Shown here one piece after another: positions 8,916-19,065 of a stretch of DNA of 64,000 bases. Below the pieces are notes generated by a model. It saw only the letters and a list, made by a program, of their open reading frames with translations. It did not search any database and was not told the DNA's origin. The stretch covers positions 1,116,001-1,180,000 of the forward strand of contig JBAIAC010000156.1 of the NCBI GenBank assembly GCA_037349315.1, written 5' to 3'. This DNA is from Chelydra serpentina (Eukaryota; Chordata; Testudines; Chelydridae). A program made the translations under genes and the position numbers. Numbering within the stretch: position 1 is the stretch's first letter; each line of letters begins with the position of its first letter.

Positions 8916-11204
8916 GTAAGTTTGTGTCTTGTATTTTGCTTTGTTCCGAGCCGGGGGAAGTTGCTGCTGTTATGAAGGGCACCTGCAAAGAGAGGAACAT
9001 AGTGGGGCTGTGCAGAAAGGAGGCTTAAAGTATCTTTTTCTTTTTTTTTAAATGCCTTTTTGCATCTACTTTGGCTTTCTGGCAAACCCCCCATGAAAAT
9101 GGAACTATTCAGAAATGCTACCATAGTGCCTCCTGGGAGTTGTAGTTCAGGTGCCTCATGAGCCCATTGTCCTCTATGCACCAGGCTCCCTGGTTGGACA
9201 ACATCTCCCATAATGCACCATGGTGTGCCCTTTTTGTAAGGCGAGGTGGTGCATCGTGGGAGATGTAGTCCCATCAGGAGCCTAGCTCACAGCAGAGAAA
9301 GGGGACATGAAGCAACCAAACTACATATCCCTGTTCTCTGCTATGAGCAAAGCTCCTGATGGGACTACATCTCCCACGATGCACCACCTCCCCTTACAAA
9401 AAGGGCAGACCATGGTGCATTATGGGAGATGTCCAACCAAGGAGCCTGGTCGATATAGGACAATGGGCTCATGAGGCATCTGAACTACAACTCCCAGGAG
9501 GCATTAGAGTAGCATACTCAAATCTAAATGCATTGGGTTTCAGGTCTTTGTTTTGTTCAATGAGAACATCAAATCTTTCCGCCCGAAGCAGATGCGTTTC
9601 CCCAAAATCCCCCAATCCAATTTTTCCATAAAAATTCAGTTTCTGTGGGGAATTTTCTCCCAGGCCCAGCACGCACCCAATTTATTTCTTCTTTTACTGG
9701 TCACGTCTTAAACCCCCAGTTTCTCCCTCTTTTCCACGTCGCTCCAGCCTCCCTCGCGTGGTATGGCGGTCAGTGCTTCCGCCCGTTTCAAAAGCATCGG
9801 CTCCCCATACACGCGCCTTCCTTCCAAACTTCCTAGCCCAGCCTTTCACCTGCCCCACAGAGCACGATATTCCACCTTGTTCTGCCCGTCTCAACCAGGA
9901 GCTTCCCCTTTCGCATCCTCCAGCCAGAAGCATTTGCAGCCTCCACTCCTGCTCCATCTAAAACCCCAAGCCGTCCCTTGCTTTCCAGGCTTCCCTTCTG
10001 TCGGATTCTCCTTTTAGGAAGCTGCCATGCCGCATTTGCTGCTTGGGGTACAGACTCTGGGAGTGGGGGGTCAAGCCCCAGTCAACATCAAACCGCTTCC
10101 TGTTCTAAATAAAGCATCGCAAGCCAGGAGACCGAAGACCCCAATCCAGCAGCCAATTTCTGATCCCCTCTCCCTCTCCCCCTGCCCCCCTCTCCCTGCC
10201 ACCTCCAGTATTCCCAGGAAGTAGAAGCACCTCCGCAAACCAGGGCTTGCCCACATGGCTTTCACCCTCCATGCTGGGGCGCGGCGGGAGCCCGCCTCTG
10301 CTAGGCTGAGGGCACGTGGTTATCCCAGCGTGTTTTGCTTTTAAAAAACCAACACCACGGGTGTCCTTGCTGGGTGCTGCCTCGGCACAGGGGTGGAAAT
10401 CCGTTGCTGGCCAGTTGAGTAACTTTGTCCTGTGAATAAAAGTATTGCCAGGCCGGAGCCACGGTCCAGCCAGTAGCATCTCAGGCAGCGCCTGACGCTT
10501 CCGAGGACCTGGCCTCGATGGGAGGATCTTGGCTCTGCGTGGGGCTTTAGCATTGCACGCCGCTGTCCGAGGCTTGTCCGCCAAGTGACTTGCCGGAGGC
10601 CACGCCCATCTCCTGAGTCCCGGCTCAGTGCTGGGCTTCCCCCATACCTGTAACTGCTGGGGCGGATGCTGTGAGCTGTGCCCTCCTTCACGGGCTGAGG
10701 GCTCTGCAGCCGGAGAGAACCAGGATCTTAACCCTCCGTGCTGCTGGTGGAAGCTGAGATCTGGCCCGTCGGTTTAAAGCTGCAGGGACATGGCTGGTGT
10801 CTCCCTGACAGCCAGGCGCCCAGCTCTCTTCGCTGCACAACCAGAGATCTCCGGATCCCAGCCACTGCTGCAGAAGGGCCTCATGCAGCCTCTTGCCCCG
10901 GGAGGGGCCCCGCCTCCAACGGCTGTCCCGATCCTGCGAGGTACCGAGCTCTCCCAATGACCAGTGATGGTCGAGGAGGCTCGGCGAGATCGGGCCCTTA
11001 GAGCAGGGCCCGCACATTCCCCTGACGCTGGCCAGTGTCTTGCAAGTCGGGGAAGTGGTTGTCGGCAGCCCCTGCAACCCATGCTGTGAAGGAGTCGGGA
11101 GAGCACCGGGGGGTGGGATTTGGTGGCTGGGGAAGAGGGTGCATGTTACGTCATGAAGGGAATTGATGTATCCTTTTCTTCTCCTCCCCCCTTCCTGCTG
11201 CCAG
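8916..11204 (+). other. TRIP10: TRIP10 intron around the palindrome
   Basis: It begins at the GTAAGT donor and ends in a TGCCAG acceptor. Apart from the palindrome and its AT-rich flanks (about 9020-9126 and 9504-9670), I see no element or gene; 9670-11200 is ordinary GC-rich intron. Confidence 0.7.
9127..9503. repeat. 377-bp imperfect palindrome of a DNA-transposon-like repeat
   Basis: The left arm (about 9127-9285) reads TGCCTCCTGGGAGTTGTAGT at its outer end and the right arm (about 9351-9503) its complement, ACTACAACTCCCAGGAGGCA. Inside, GGTGCATCGTGGGAGATGTA pairs with TACATCTCCCACGATGCACC. Even the centre pairs (AGCAGAGAA with TTCTCTGCT). It is likely a head-to-head copy of the same element seen at 7580, 11390, 16690 and 22195. 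Confidence 0.88.
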
Positions 11205-11314
11205 CCTGTGATCACGGAAGATTTCAGCCACTTGCCGCCAGAGCAGAGGAGGAAAAAGCTGCAGCAGCAGATCGAGGAGAGGAACCGGGAGCTGCAGAAG
11301 GAAATCGACCAGAG
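11205..11314 (+). CDS. TRIP10: TRIP10 exon: start of HR1 domain
   Basis: Opens [20 protein letters not shown] and runs through [13 protein letters not shown], the first helix of the HR1 coiled coil, the Cdc42-GTP binding segment of CIP4. 110 bp: 36 codons plus two bases (AG) that join an A of the next exon to form an Arg codon. The donor is AG|GTACAA. Confidence 0.95.
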
Positions 11315-11387
11315 GTACAAGCGCTCGATGCCCTGTAGGTGGTGCCTTTGGGTACCTCCTGCCTTTGTTCTCCCCTGCTGGCGGCTC

Positions 11388-11448
11388 ACATGCTGGACTA
11401 CATCTCCCGTGAGGCTCCATGGACAGGGACTCCCACAATGCATCACCC
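11388..11448. mobile_element. Fragment of the ACTACATCTCCCA repeat
   Basis: GGACTACATCTCCCGTGAGG followed by ACTCCCACAATGCATCAC. This is a short remnant of the family described at 9127-9503. Confidence 0.6.
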
Positions 11449-11693
11449 CTACCTTCTTCAGGCTTTTAAACCCTGAGGTTTATCCATAGTCTGGCCTCCT
11501 GCTGCAGTGAGTTCTGTAGATTGCATACAATAGGGAAATGCTATTTCCACATAGCGTGTGCGCTTGAATTGTAATCACTCCTTCAAATAATCATTGTACA
11601 GTGACCCCCAACTGAGAGGGGCGGCCCCGTTGCGCCAGGCGCTGGACGTGCATTGTGAGAGGCAAACCCTGCCCCAATTTGTCTATAGTCTAA

Positions 11694-12153
11694 GGGTACG
11701 TCTTCACTACCCGCCCAATCAGCAGGTAGCGATCGATCTTTCGGGGATCGATTTTTTCGCATCTAGTGTAGACACGATAAATCGATCCCCTATCGCTCCC
11801 CTTTCGACTCCGGTAATCTACCCAGGCGAGAGGCGGAAGCGGAGTCGACGGGAGCGACGGCAGTTGACATTGCGGTGTCCTCACGGCACGGTAAGTCATA
11901 GATGATAGAATCATAGAATATCAGGATTGGAAGGGACCTTAGGAGGTCATCTAGTCCAACCCCCTGCTCAAAGCAGGACCAATCCCCAATGTTTGCCCCA
12001 GATCCCTAAATGGCCCCCTCAAGGATTGAACTCACCACCCTGGGTTTAGCAGGCCAATGCTCAAACCACTGAGCTATCCCTCCCCCACTTCAGCAACACG
12101 TAGCTGAAGTTGCAAACCTTACATCGACCCCCGCCCCTAGTGTAGACCTGGCC
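11694..12153. mobile_element. Harbinger-like MITE with TAA duplication, split by a SINE
   Basis: Flanked by TAA on both sides (11691-11693 and 12154-12156). The ends GGGTACGTCTTCACTA and TAGTGTAGACCTGGCC are imperfect inverted repeats. Internal hairpins include CGATCGATCTTTCGGGGATC. A three-base TWA duplication is typical of PIF/Harbinger. A turtle SINE has inserted at about 11905-12087, so the MITE is the older element. Confidence 0.8.
11905..12087 (-). mobile_element. Turtle SINE nested in a MITE
   Basis: Antisense copy: tail ATAGAATCATAGAATATCAG first, then CCCCCTGCTCAAAGCAGGAC, and the head ACTGAGCTATCCCTCCCCCA last. Its position inside the MITE gives the order of insertion. Confidence 0.95.
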
Positions 12154-12221
12154 TAAATAGACCAGGGTAGGATGGGAAAACAGGAGGAGGAGAAGTGATT
12201 TCCCCCAGGTAAGGGGCAAAG

Positions 12222-12736
12222 CCAGTAATGGAAAAGAGACGACTAAGGAGGAGTGTGGTAGAGGTCTATAAAATTGTGACTGGTGTGGAGAAAGTGACTA
12301 GGGAAATGTTTACTCCTTCTAATAACACAAAAACTAGGGATCACCTGATGAAATTAATAAGCAGCAGGTTTAAAACAAACAAAAGGAAGGATTTCTTCAC
12401 GCAATGCACAGTCAACCTGCAGAACTCCTTGCCAGAGGATGTTGTGAAGGCCAAAACTAAATGGGGTTCAAAAAAGAACTAGATAAGTTCCTGGAGGATA
12501 GATCCATCAATGGCTATTAGCCAAGATGGTCAGGGATGCAACCCCATGCTCTGGGCATCCCTAGCCTCCGCTTGCTAAAAGCTGGGAGTGGATGAAAGGG
12601 CTTTAATCACTTGATGATTGCCTGTTCTGTTCATTCCCTCGGAAGCACCTGGTATTGGCCACTGTCAAAAGACAGGATACTGGGCTAGATGGACCTTTGG
12701 TCTGACCCAGTGTGGCCGTTCTGATGTTCTTATGTA
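12222..12736 (+). mobile_element. CR1 LINE 3' fragment
   Basis: The end of a CR1 ORF2 can be read: [20 protein letters not shown] then LPEDVVKAK, followed by the CR1 3'UTR ending TGATGTTCTTATGTAA. The 5' end is truncated, as is usual for CR1. It is related to the antisense copy at 28716. Confidence 0.9.
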
Positions 12737-12938
12737 ACTCCTAGTCCAGTGCTCTGTCCGTTAGGAAGCACTCCTTCCCCTTGTTCTCTCTATATGCAGG
12801 AGGATATAAAGGGAGGGACCCAATCGGTTTGCATCCTACAATTTGCATTCAAATCTCTTTGCCAGAAGGCAGAAATTTTGTGTGTGTGGTCCCTTTAAAT
12901 CCCTTCCCCTAACTCTCCCTCCCACCCCTTCCCCGCAG

Positions 12939-13071
12939 AGATGCCTTAAACAAGATGAAGGACGTGTACCAGAAGACGCCCCAGATGGGCGACCCCGCTA
13001 GCCTGGAGCCAAAGATCTCGGAGACCCTCAGCAACATCGAGAAGCTGCGCCTAGAAATCCAGAAGTACGAG
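12939..13071 (+). CDS. TRIP10: TRIP10 exon: HR1 domain
   Basis: One base completing Arg, then exactly 44 codons: [40 protein letters not shown] and QKYE. The MGDPASLEP segment is strongly conserved in CIP4, FNBP1 and FNBP1L, and lies in the HR1 domain that binds active Cdc42. The donor GAG|GTAAGA is strong. There is no frame problem. Confidence 0.96.
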
Positions 13072-13309
13072 GTAAGAGGGGATGGGGGCCACGGGGTGGG
13101 ACTACCTCTGACACACTCCCCAGGCCCCTCTGGGAATCCATGCATCCGGCTCTGCTCTCCAGCCATCTGTGGCTCCAGACACAGGCGATGCCCTGTATGT
13201 CCAGCCAGTCCTTCCTTTGAACCCGTTCAAAGTGCAGTAAATCCATGAGGTCTTTATCTCCCTCTAGTGGCTGAGCCATGCAACAGCGCCTTGCTCTTCT
13301 CGAGTGCTT

Positions 13310-13500
13310 TTCATCCTTGGCGCTCAGTGTTTTTCTGACGAGGACAGTGCCGTTATCCCCATTTTACGGCGGGGGAAACCGAGGCACAATACGGGGGAAG
13401 TGACTTGCCCAGGCTAACCCAGCAGGCCAGTGTCAGAGCTGGGAATAAAAGCTAGATCTCCTAAGTCCCTGGCTAAGTGTTCTATCCACTAGGCCACGCT
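13310..13500 (-). mobile_element. MIR-like SINE, antisense
   Basis: CCCCATTTTACGGCGGGGGA, then GTGACTTGCCCAGG and TCTATCCACTAGGCCACGC. This is an old MIR copy. Confidence 0.75.
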
Positions 13501-13544
13501 ACCCTGCATTTGTTAAGGCCTCACCTATGCTAGCAAGTGGACGC

Positions 13545-13923
13545 TAGAAAGCCTACTCTTAGTGGGATGTTAGATGGGGTGGGATCTGAGTTGCTACAGA
13601 GAATTCTTTCCTGGGTGTCTGGTGAGTCTTGCCCACATGCTCAGGGTTCAGCTGATCGCCATATTTGGGGTCGGGAAGGAATTTTCCTCCAGGGCAGATT
13701 GGCAGAGGCCCTGGGGGTTTTTCGCCTTCCTCTGCAGTGTGGGGCACGGTTCACTTGCTGGAGGATTCTCTGCACCTTGAAGTCTTTAAGCCACGATTTG
13801 AGGACTTCAGTAGCTCAGGGTTTATTCCAGGAGTGGGTGGGTGAGATTCTGTGGCCTGCATTGTGCAGGAGGTCAGACTAGATGATCATAATGGTCCCTT
13901 CTGACCTTTAAAGTCTGTGACTC
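13545..13923 (+). mobile_element. CR1 3'UTR-type fragment
   Basis: GGGTCGGGAAGGAATTTTCC, CTTCCTCTGCAGTGTGGGGC and the tail AGACTAGATGATCATAATGG then TCTGACCTTTAAAGTC. It ends almost directly against the MITE at 13927. Confidence 0.75.
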
Positions 13924-13926
13924 TAA

Positions 13927-14223
13927 GGGCTAGTCTACACTTACCAGCTCTGTCGGACGCGTCGGATTGATCTTCTGGGTTCGATTTATCGCGTCTTGTC
14001 TAGACGCGATAAATCGAACCAGGAAGTGCTCCCCCGTTGACGCTGGTAATCCTGCTCCACGAACGGAGCAGGCAGAGTCGACGGGGGAGCCTGCGCGCCG
14101 CGGTGTGGACCAGGGGTGAGTACTTTGAAGTTCGAAATAAGATACTTCGACTTCAGCTACGTTATTTACGTAGCTGAAGTCCCGTATCTTACTTTGAACT
14201 TCGGGGCTAGTGTAGACCAGCCC
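13927..14223. mobile_element. Harbinger-like MITE, TAA duplication
   Basis: TAA at 13924-13926 and 14224-14226. The ends GGGCTAGTCTACACTTACC and CTAGTGTAGACCAGCCC are inverted repeats. Several internal hairpins are visible, for example CGATTTATCGCGTC with GACGCGATAAATCG. It is clearly related to the element at 11694. Confidence 0.85.
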
Positions 14224-14439
14224 TAAGTGTAGACACAGGGGTAGCGTCTACTGGTTCTCCAAGCGAAATAAGCGATATTGGCAAAAGCATTTGTATATTG
14301 CAATAAGAAGGTAAAAAATCACGCCCCTAAGTGACATTAATATATGGTCAGGATTGTCTGGCCCCTCTAGCACAGTGATCTCTGCGTCCTCATGTTGACC
14401 CTTATCTTACTGATAGATTCTAAGTATTTTAGGTCCTTA

Positions 14440-14880
14440 TCTGGCCCCCCATCAGTCGCATCTGAGCATCGCACTATCTTTAGTGTATTTATCCTTCCAG
14501 GGCAAAGCTGTTATCCTCATTGTACAGATGGGGAGACTGAGGCACAGAGAAGCTAAGTGACTTGCCCAGGGTCACACAGTGTGTCTGTGGCAGATCAGGG
14601 ACTTAAGTCCTAGGCTAGTGCCCCACCCGCTGCGCCATCCTGCTTCTGTAAAGCATATTGGGGTCCCACTCAGATTAGAAGCTATTTGGGGCCAGGAGCA
14701 GCATCTTGTTCTGTGTTTGTACAGCACCTAGTCCAATGGAGACCTAGGCCATGACTGGGGCGCCTAGGCACTACCGTAATACACCTAATAAATAATGTAC
14801 AGTGCCTAGCACAATGGAGACCTGTGTCATGACTGAGGCTCCTAGGCACTACCACAATATGAATAATATCAAAAGATGAG
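14440..14880. mobile_element. MIR-like and GTACAGCACCTAG-type repeat cluster
   Basis: An antisense MIR-like core (TGTACAGATGGGGAGACTGA) is followed by two copies of an old repeat with TGTACAGCACCTAG or TGTACAGTGCCTAG and a nearby GGCGCCTAGGCACTACC or TCCTAGGCACTACC. The second type recurs at 28560-28715, 31080-31165 and 53937-54040. Confidence 0.65.
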
Positions 14881-16033
14881 AGAATATTTTAAACCAGGCA
14901 GTGACCCTACAAATAATGGTGTCACGACCGCATTGGTTCTCAGGTTAGGTGTCCTTATGATTTAAGGGCCGCTGGTTTGATTTATGAGCAGCTGAGTCAT
15001 GCTTAAATTACTCTGGGGTGAATCATGTGTCCCCAGTATCGTTTCACGCATCGAAACAGCCTGGGCCTTCAATCGCTTTCTCTTTCTCAAGCGACGAACG
15101 TTACACTAGACAATCCTGCCAGTTTCTTATTCGCTAAGGAAGTTACTCTCGGCCACAGGTTTATTTTGTGAATGAGTCGGCTGAATGTGCATAGCCTGAT
15201 AAAAGCACAGGTCACGGCACCTTCCCCTGCCCCATTCCTCCTGTGATTCAGATCCTCTTGGGTGTTTCCTGTTCCTACAGTTCATAGCCCACGTCTCTGA
15301 TACTGTAGAGGGCAGAATGGGATTGCAGCTAACTGGCTGGGAGGCAGGACTCCTGGGTTCTATTTGCAGCTCTGGAGGAAGTGACAGAGGCGGTGCTAAC
15401 CCACTGGAGGCCCTAAACAGGGATATTTTGGGGGGGGGGGGCCCCATTGCCTCACCCACCTACTAAAATACTAATGGTATTTCCATAACAAATATTACAA
15501 GCCACCATGTACTGATAAGCTTGTTAAATAAGGTGAATTGTATTTAGGGGGCGTTACTAAAGCGGGTCCCCCTTGAGCCGTTTGGGCCCCCAAGCAGTTG
15601 CTTAGTCTGCTTACGCCTAGCACCACCGTGGAGGAATGGGGTCTAGTGGTTAGAGCAGGAGGGCTGGGAGCCAGGACTCCTGGGTTTTGAGCTGTGGTTT
15701 TGCACTAACTTACACTGAGGGCGGGGTGGGCAAGACAAAATATGGGGAGCCCAAAGACTGCGTGAAGCTGGGAGCAGAACTGAGAATCAGGGTGGAAAAG
15801 CACCTGACTGCCTGGCAGAGGGCTGGGCCTGTAGATTTTGAGAGGGCAGGGATGGGGCCAAGACCCCATAGGGGGGCAGCTGCTAAGGGGCGTGCCCTGC
15901 CAGGGGACTAGGCCTAGGAGCAGAGAAGGAAGTCCCATGTGAACGAAGACACTTGCCCCCGGGTGCGATCCGTCTCTGATGTGGGGAGGCAGGAATGAAA
16001 TGCTTGAATCTCTCTCTCCCCTGCGCCTCCCAG

Positions 16034-16155
16034 TCGTGGCTGGCCGAAGCCGAGAGCAGAATGCTGAGTAACCGGCCGGACAACATCCTGAGACACAGCC
16101 GCCACCTGGACCCCGCTGCCACCCTGAACAACAACGGCTCCCACGAGAAGGACAG
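16034..16155 (+). CDS. TRIP10: TRIP10 exon: linker after HR1
   Basis: SWLAEAESRMLSNRPDNILR then HSRHLDPAATLNNNG. WLAEAESR closes the HR1 coiled coil; the rest is a poorly conserved linker. 40 codons plus two bases, which join the next exon's first base to make a Ser codon. Donor AG|GTGAGG. Confidence 0.94.
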
Positions 16156-16536
16156 GTGAGGAGGTGAAATGTCTGTCCCCAGGAGCTAGGGGGAGCAGGT
16201 GGCCGTAATACCCAGGTGTGGGTGCTGCTGAATCGTCAGCCCCATGTGTGGTTTGGGATCTCTGGGCTGGATGCTGTCTGTCTCGTCAGGGGAGGATTTC
16301 TTTCATTGAAGAGTCTGAATAGAACCCAGGAGTCCTGGCTCCTTAGCCCCCTGTTCTCATCACTAGATCCTGCACCTCTCCCAGAGTGGGGATTAGAACC
16401 CAGGAGTCCTGACTCTCAGCCCCTCCCCCTACCCACTCGCCCACACTCCTGCATCTGAACAGCCACACTGGACTCCCTGTGGCTGGAGCTACCCCCAGAA
16501 ACAGCCGCTCACCCTGTCTCCTCATTCCTCCCTCAG

Positions 16537-16667
16537 CCCTGATGCCACCCACTCCGACGACAGCCAGGATGCCCTAAACCAGCCGATCTACACGGAGTTT
16601 GATGAGGACTTCGAGGAGGACTTGGCCTCACCCGTCGGCACCTGTGTGGCCATGTACCAGTTTGAAG
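16537..16667 (+). CDS. TRIP10: TRIP10 exon: acidic linker and start of SH3
   Basis: Reads PDATHSDDSQDALNQPIYTE, FDEDFEEDLASPVG and CVAMYQFEG. The PIYTEFDEDFEE stretch is a hallmark of CIP4 directly before the SH3 domain, and the last ten residues are the first SH3 strand. 131 bp: one base, 43 codons, one base, fitting both neighbours. Confidence 0.96.
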
Positions 16668-16689
16668 GTACCCGCCGAAGACACTTTTG

Positions 16690-16885
16690 AGCCAGGTTCC
16701 CTGGTTGGACTCCATCTCCCATGATTCACCAGGGTCTCCCCCCTCTTTGACAGAGGAAGCAGTGCATTATGGGAGTCTTGGGCCAAGGTGCATCATGGGA
16801 GATGAAGTCCAGCTTGGGAGCTGGGCCCAGAAAGGTGAATGGGAGTATGAGGCAACTGAACCATGACTCCCATGAGGCATTATGA
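16690..16885. mobile_element. ACTACATCTCCCA-type repeat with AT-rich flank
   Basis: GGACTCCATCTCCCATGATT and GTGCATCATGGGAGATGAAG form part of an inverted repeat. The AT-rich flank continues to about 17030 with GGAAAATTTTCA-like palindromes, as at 61720-62350. Confidence 0.6.
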
Positions 16886-17319
16886 CAGCATTTCCACATC
16901 AAAATATTTTGCTTTTTGGGTAGCTTTTCAACAGAAAAATTGACATTTCCATGGGAAGCAGATACTTTACCTGAAAAATCTCATTTATTCAAAAACCAAT
17001 TTTCTGCTGGAAAATTTTCAACCATCCTTAGCCACTTCCCCCTCCCTCCACACCCCCGTGACTGGCACACAATGTTACAAACAGTAGGAACCTATTTTAA
17101 TACTGAAAGTCTTGAGTTGAAAGCCCACTTAGGGGGTGGAGCCTTCACCGCCAAGCAGGCTACATCTCCAAACCCCCGTTCAGTCTCCCCGCCGGGTAGG
17201 AGTTTGGCATAAGTTCCCCTTTAACAGCTGTTCCCACTTTAACAGCTGCCCATCACCCGGCTGAGCTCTGAAACGAGCGATTCTTCTAACCCCGTTGCCT
17301 TGATTTCCTCCCGCCCCAG

Positions 17320-17468
17320 GTTCCAGCGAGGGCACCATCTCCATGACGGAGGGGGAGGAGCTGAGCTTGATGGAGGAGGACAAAGGCGACGGCTGGACCC
17401 GGGTGCGGAGGAGCAAAGGCGGCGAGGGTTACGTGCCAACGTCCTACCTGCGGGTCACCGTGAACTGA
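17320..17468 (+). CDS. TRIP10: TRIP10 last coding exon: SH3 domain
   Basis: Two bases completing Gly, then [46 protein letters not shown] and TGA at 17466-17468. Typical SH3 features are visible: ALYDF-type start (VAMYQFEG, from the previous exon), the GDGW tryptophan, and the G-YVP-SYL motif that makes the proline-binding surface. In CIP4 this domain recruits N-WASP and dynamin. No defect is seen. Confidence 0.97.
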
Positions 17469-19065
17469 GCTTCGGGCCTCCTCGCCCGGCTGGAGCGCGG
17501 CAGCTGGCTCGTGGAGCTGCAGGGGGCGTGCCGGGGATTGGAGCAGCGCTGCTGGAACCTGGGGGTTGGGACTCGTGGGCACAGGCGTGGAAGTGGCCTC
17601 CGGTCCCGCATAGACAAGTGGCCCCTGTGGGCAAGCAGTGGCGCCTGCTTGCAAAGCCGATCACCTGTGAAGGGAAGGAGAAACCCCCCCACCCCCTTCT
17701 GCCCAAGCCCCAGCTCTGGGGCATTTAACCTTTCAGCACAGCCTGTCGGCTTGCCGGGGAAGGGATGGACGGGGTTTCTGGCTGCTGCCCCTGCATACTC
17801 CATACTGCGCCCCCTCCCTCAGATCCCCTGTGAGGGAGTAACTCAACCTCCTCCTAAAAGCATCTGCTGCACCCCTCCCCTGCTCTTAAGCACCTGGGCT
17901 GTGAACCCCACATTTCCCCCAGGGGGGTGGATGCAATAATCCCTGTTTCCACCAGGGGGCACGGTTCCGATTCCATCCCGCTGTACTCAATGGGGACATG
18001 GTTCCCATTCTGCCCCCCACCCCCTCCAGTGTGGGGCTCATAGGAGCCTGTTATCATTTCCCCCTGTGGGAGGGAAGGGGTGTTGCAGGAGGTCTCTGGG
18101 GTGAAGGGAACTGCCCGGCCTCCTGCTCGCTTAAGGCAAAGGGATGCAGGCTAAGGGTGGCGATGGGCCGAGCCCATCGTGGGGCCTTATGGAATGGAAA
18201 GTGTGTCCTCTGCCTGGATTCTTCCACGTTCATCACCCTGGTATCTGGGCGCCTTCCACCTGCCTGTTAAGCAGCATGATGAACCTCAATCCTGGGTTGA
18301 TGGGTTGTTTCCCTTCTGGAATTTGAACCCAGGACCTGTGACTCCCCCCATAGGCTGGTGCCAACCTGGATGTTCATGGAAGAGAGTCACAAGCCAGCCG
18401 AGAGCCCAGGGCCTGAACCGCTGTGTGTTCTCTGCCAGGGCCCATGGGTCTGAATTCACCTGGCCCTGGGTGGAATTGAGTGCCTGTTACGCCTAATGCT
18501 ACCACCTCAATCACTGGCCGAGCCCCAGCCCGCTTCCCCCTCCGCCACTGTGGCCACACCATGCACTTTATTCCCCAGACTCCAAAACTCGCCCAGCCAA
18601 GGAAAAAAGAGCAAAAAAGTGCCTGTTGCATCAATGAATCTGTCCCCTGGGGGGCAGGGGAGGCTGATCTCGCTGTGGGGAGCCCAGGGGTCGGAGCTGC
18701 AGCCAACCCCTTCTGTGTAATAATTCCTTGTTTTTTTTTAGAGGACTCTAATATATTAGCCTTTTATACAGTGCCCCATTACTGCTCATTTTAGCCTCTG
18801 TCTCAGTTAACCTGTAACATACGTATAAATGTCCTGGTTGTCTTGGCTTCTGCTCACCCTCTGGGGAAGGGAGGGGGCAGATCCTGTCTCCCCTCTGGTT
18901 CTGAGAAGTGGGTCTGGGGGGGTCGCTGTGCCGTGGCGCTTGAGCCATAGAATGTATTTCCACTGCAGCCTGGTGCCTTCTACACTTTATGTAAATAGTT
19001 GATTTCTCCCCCCCCCGGTGCAGTTTTTAAGACGTTTATAAAAACGATACCGACTCTGTGGCGCT
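17469..19065 (+). other. TRIP10: TRIP10 3' untranslated region (end inferred)
   Basis: About 1.6 kb after the stop. No canonical AATAAA is seen on this strand. The end near 19065 is inferred from a TATAAA variant at 19037 followed by GT-rich sequence. A TATAAA at 18824 with GT-rich sequence downstream is an alternative, which would shorten the UTR. Confidence 0.5.
19037..19042 (+). terminator. TRIP10: Candidate TRIP10 poly(A) signal (TATAAA variant)
   Basis: TATAAA within GTTTATAAAAACG, about 10-40 bp before CTCTGTGGCG and CGGTTTGTTTCGG, which could be the GU-rich downstream element. A weaker alternative is at 18824-18829. Confidence 0.4.

Larger units (their letters stand above)
13072..16033 (+). 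other. TRIP10: TRIP10 intron, mostly transposable elements
   Basis: From the GTAAGA donor to a CTCCCAG acceptor. The repeats listed here fill about half of it. A C/G run at 15431-15441 and one or two MIR-tail units (15340-15365, 15640-15690) occur in the rest; 14890-15330 shows nothing recognisable. Confidence 0.7.

Noticed and set aside
10688..11446. 252-codon minus-strand open frame
   Set aside because: It lies antisense to the TRIP10 HR1 exon in GC-rich DNA and contains part of a dispersed repeat; no domain recognised.
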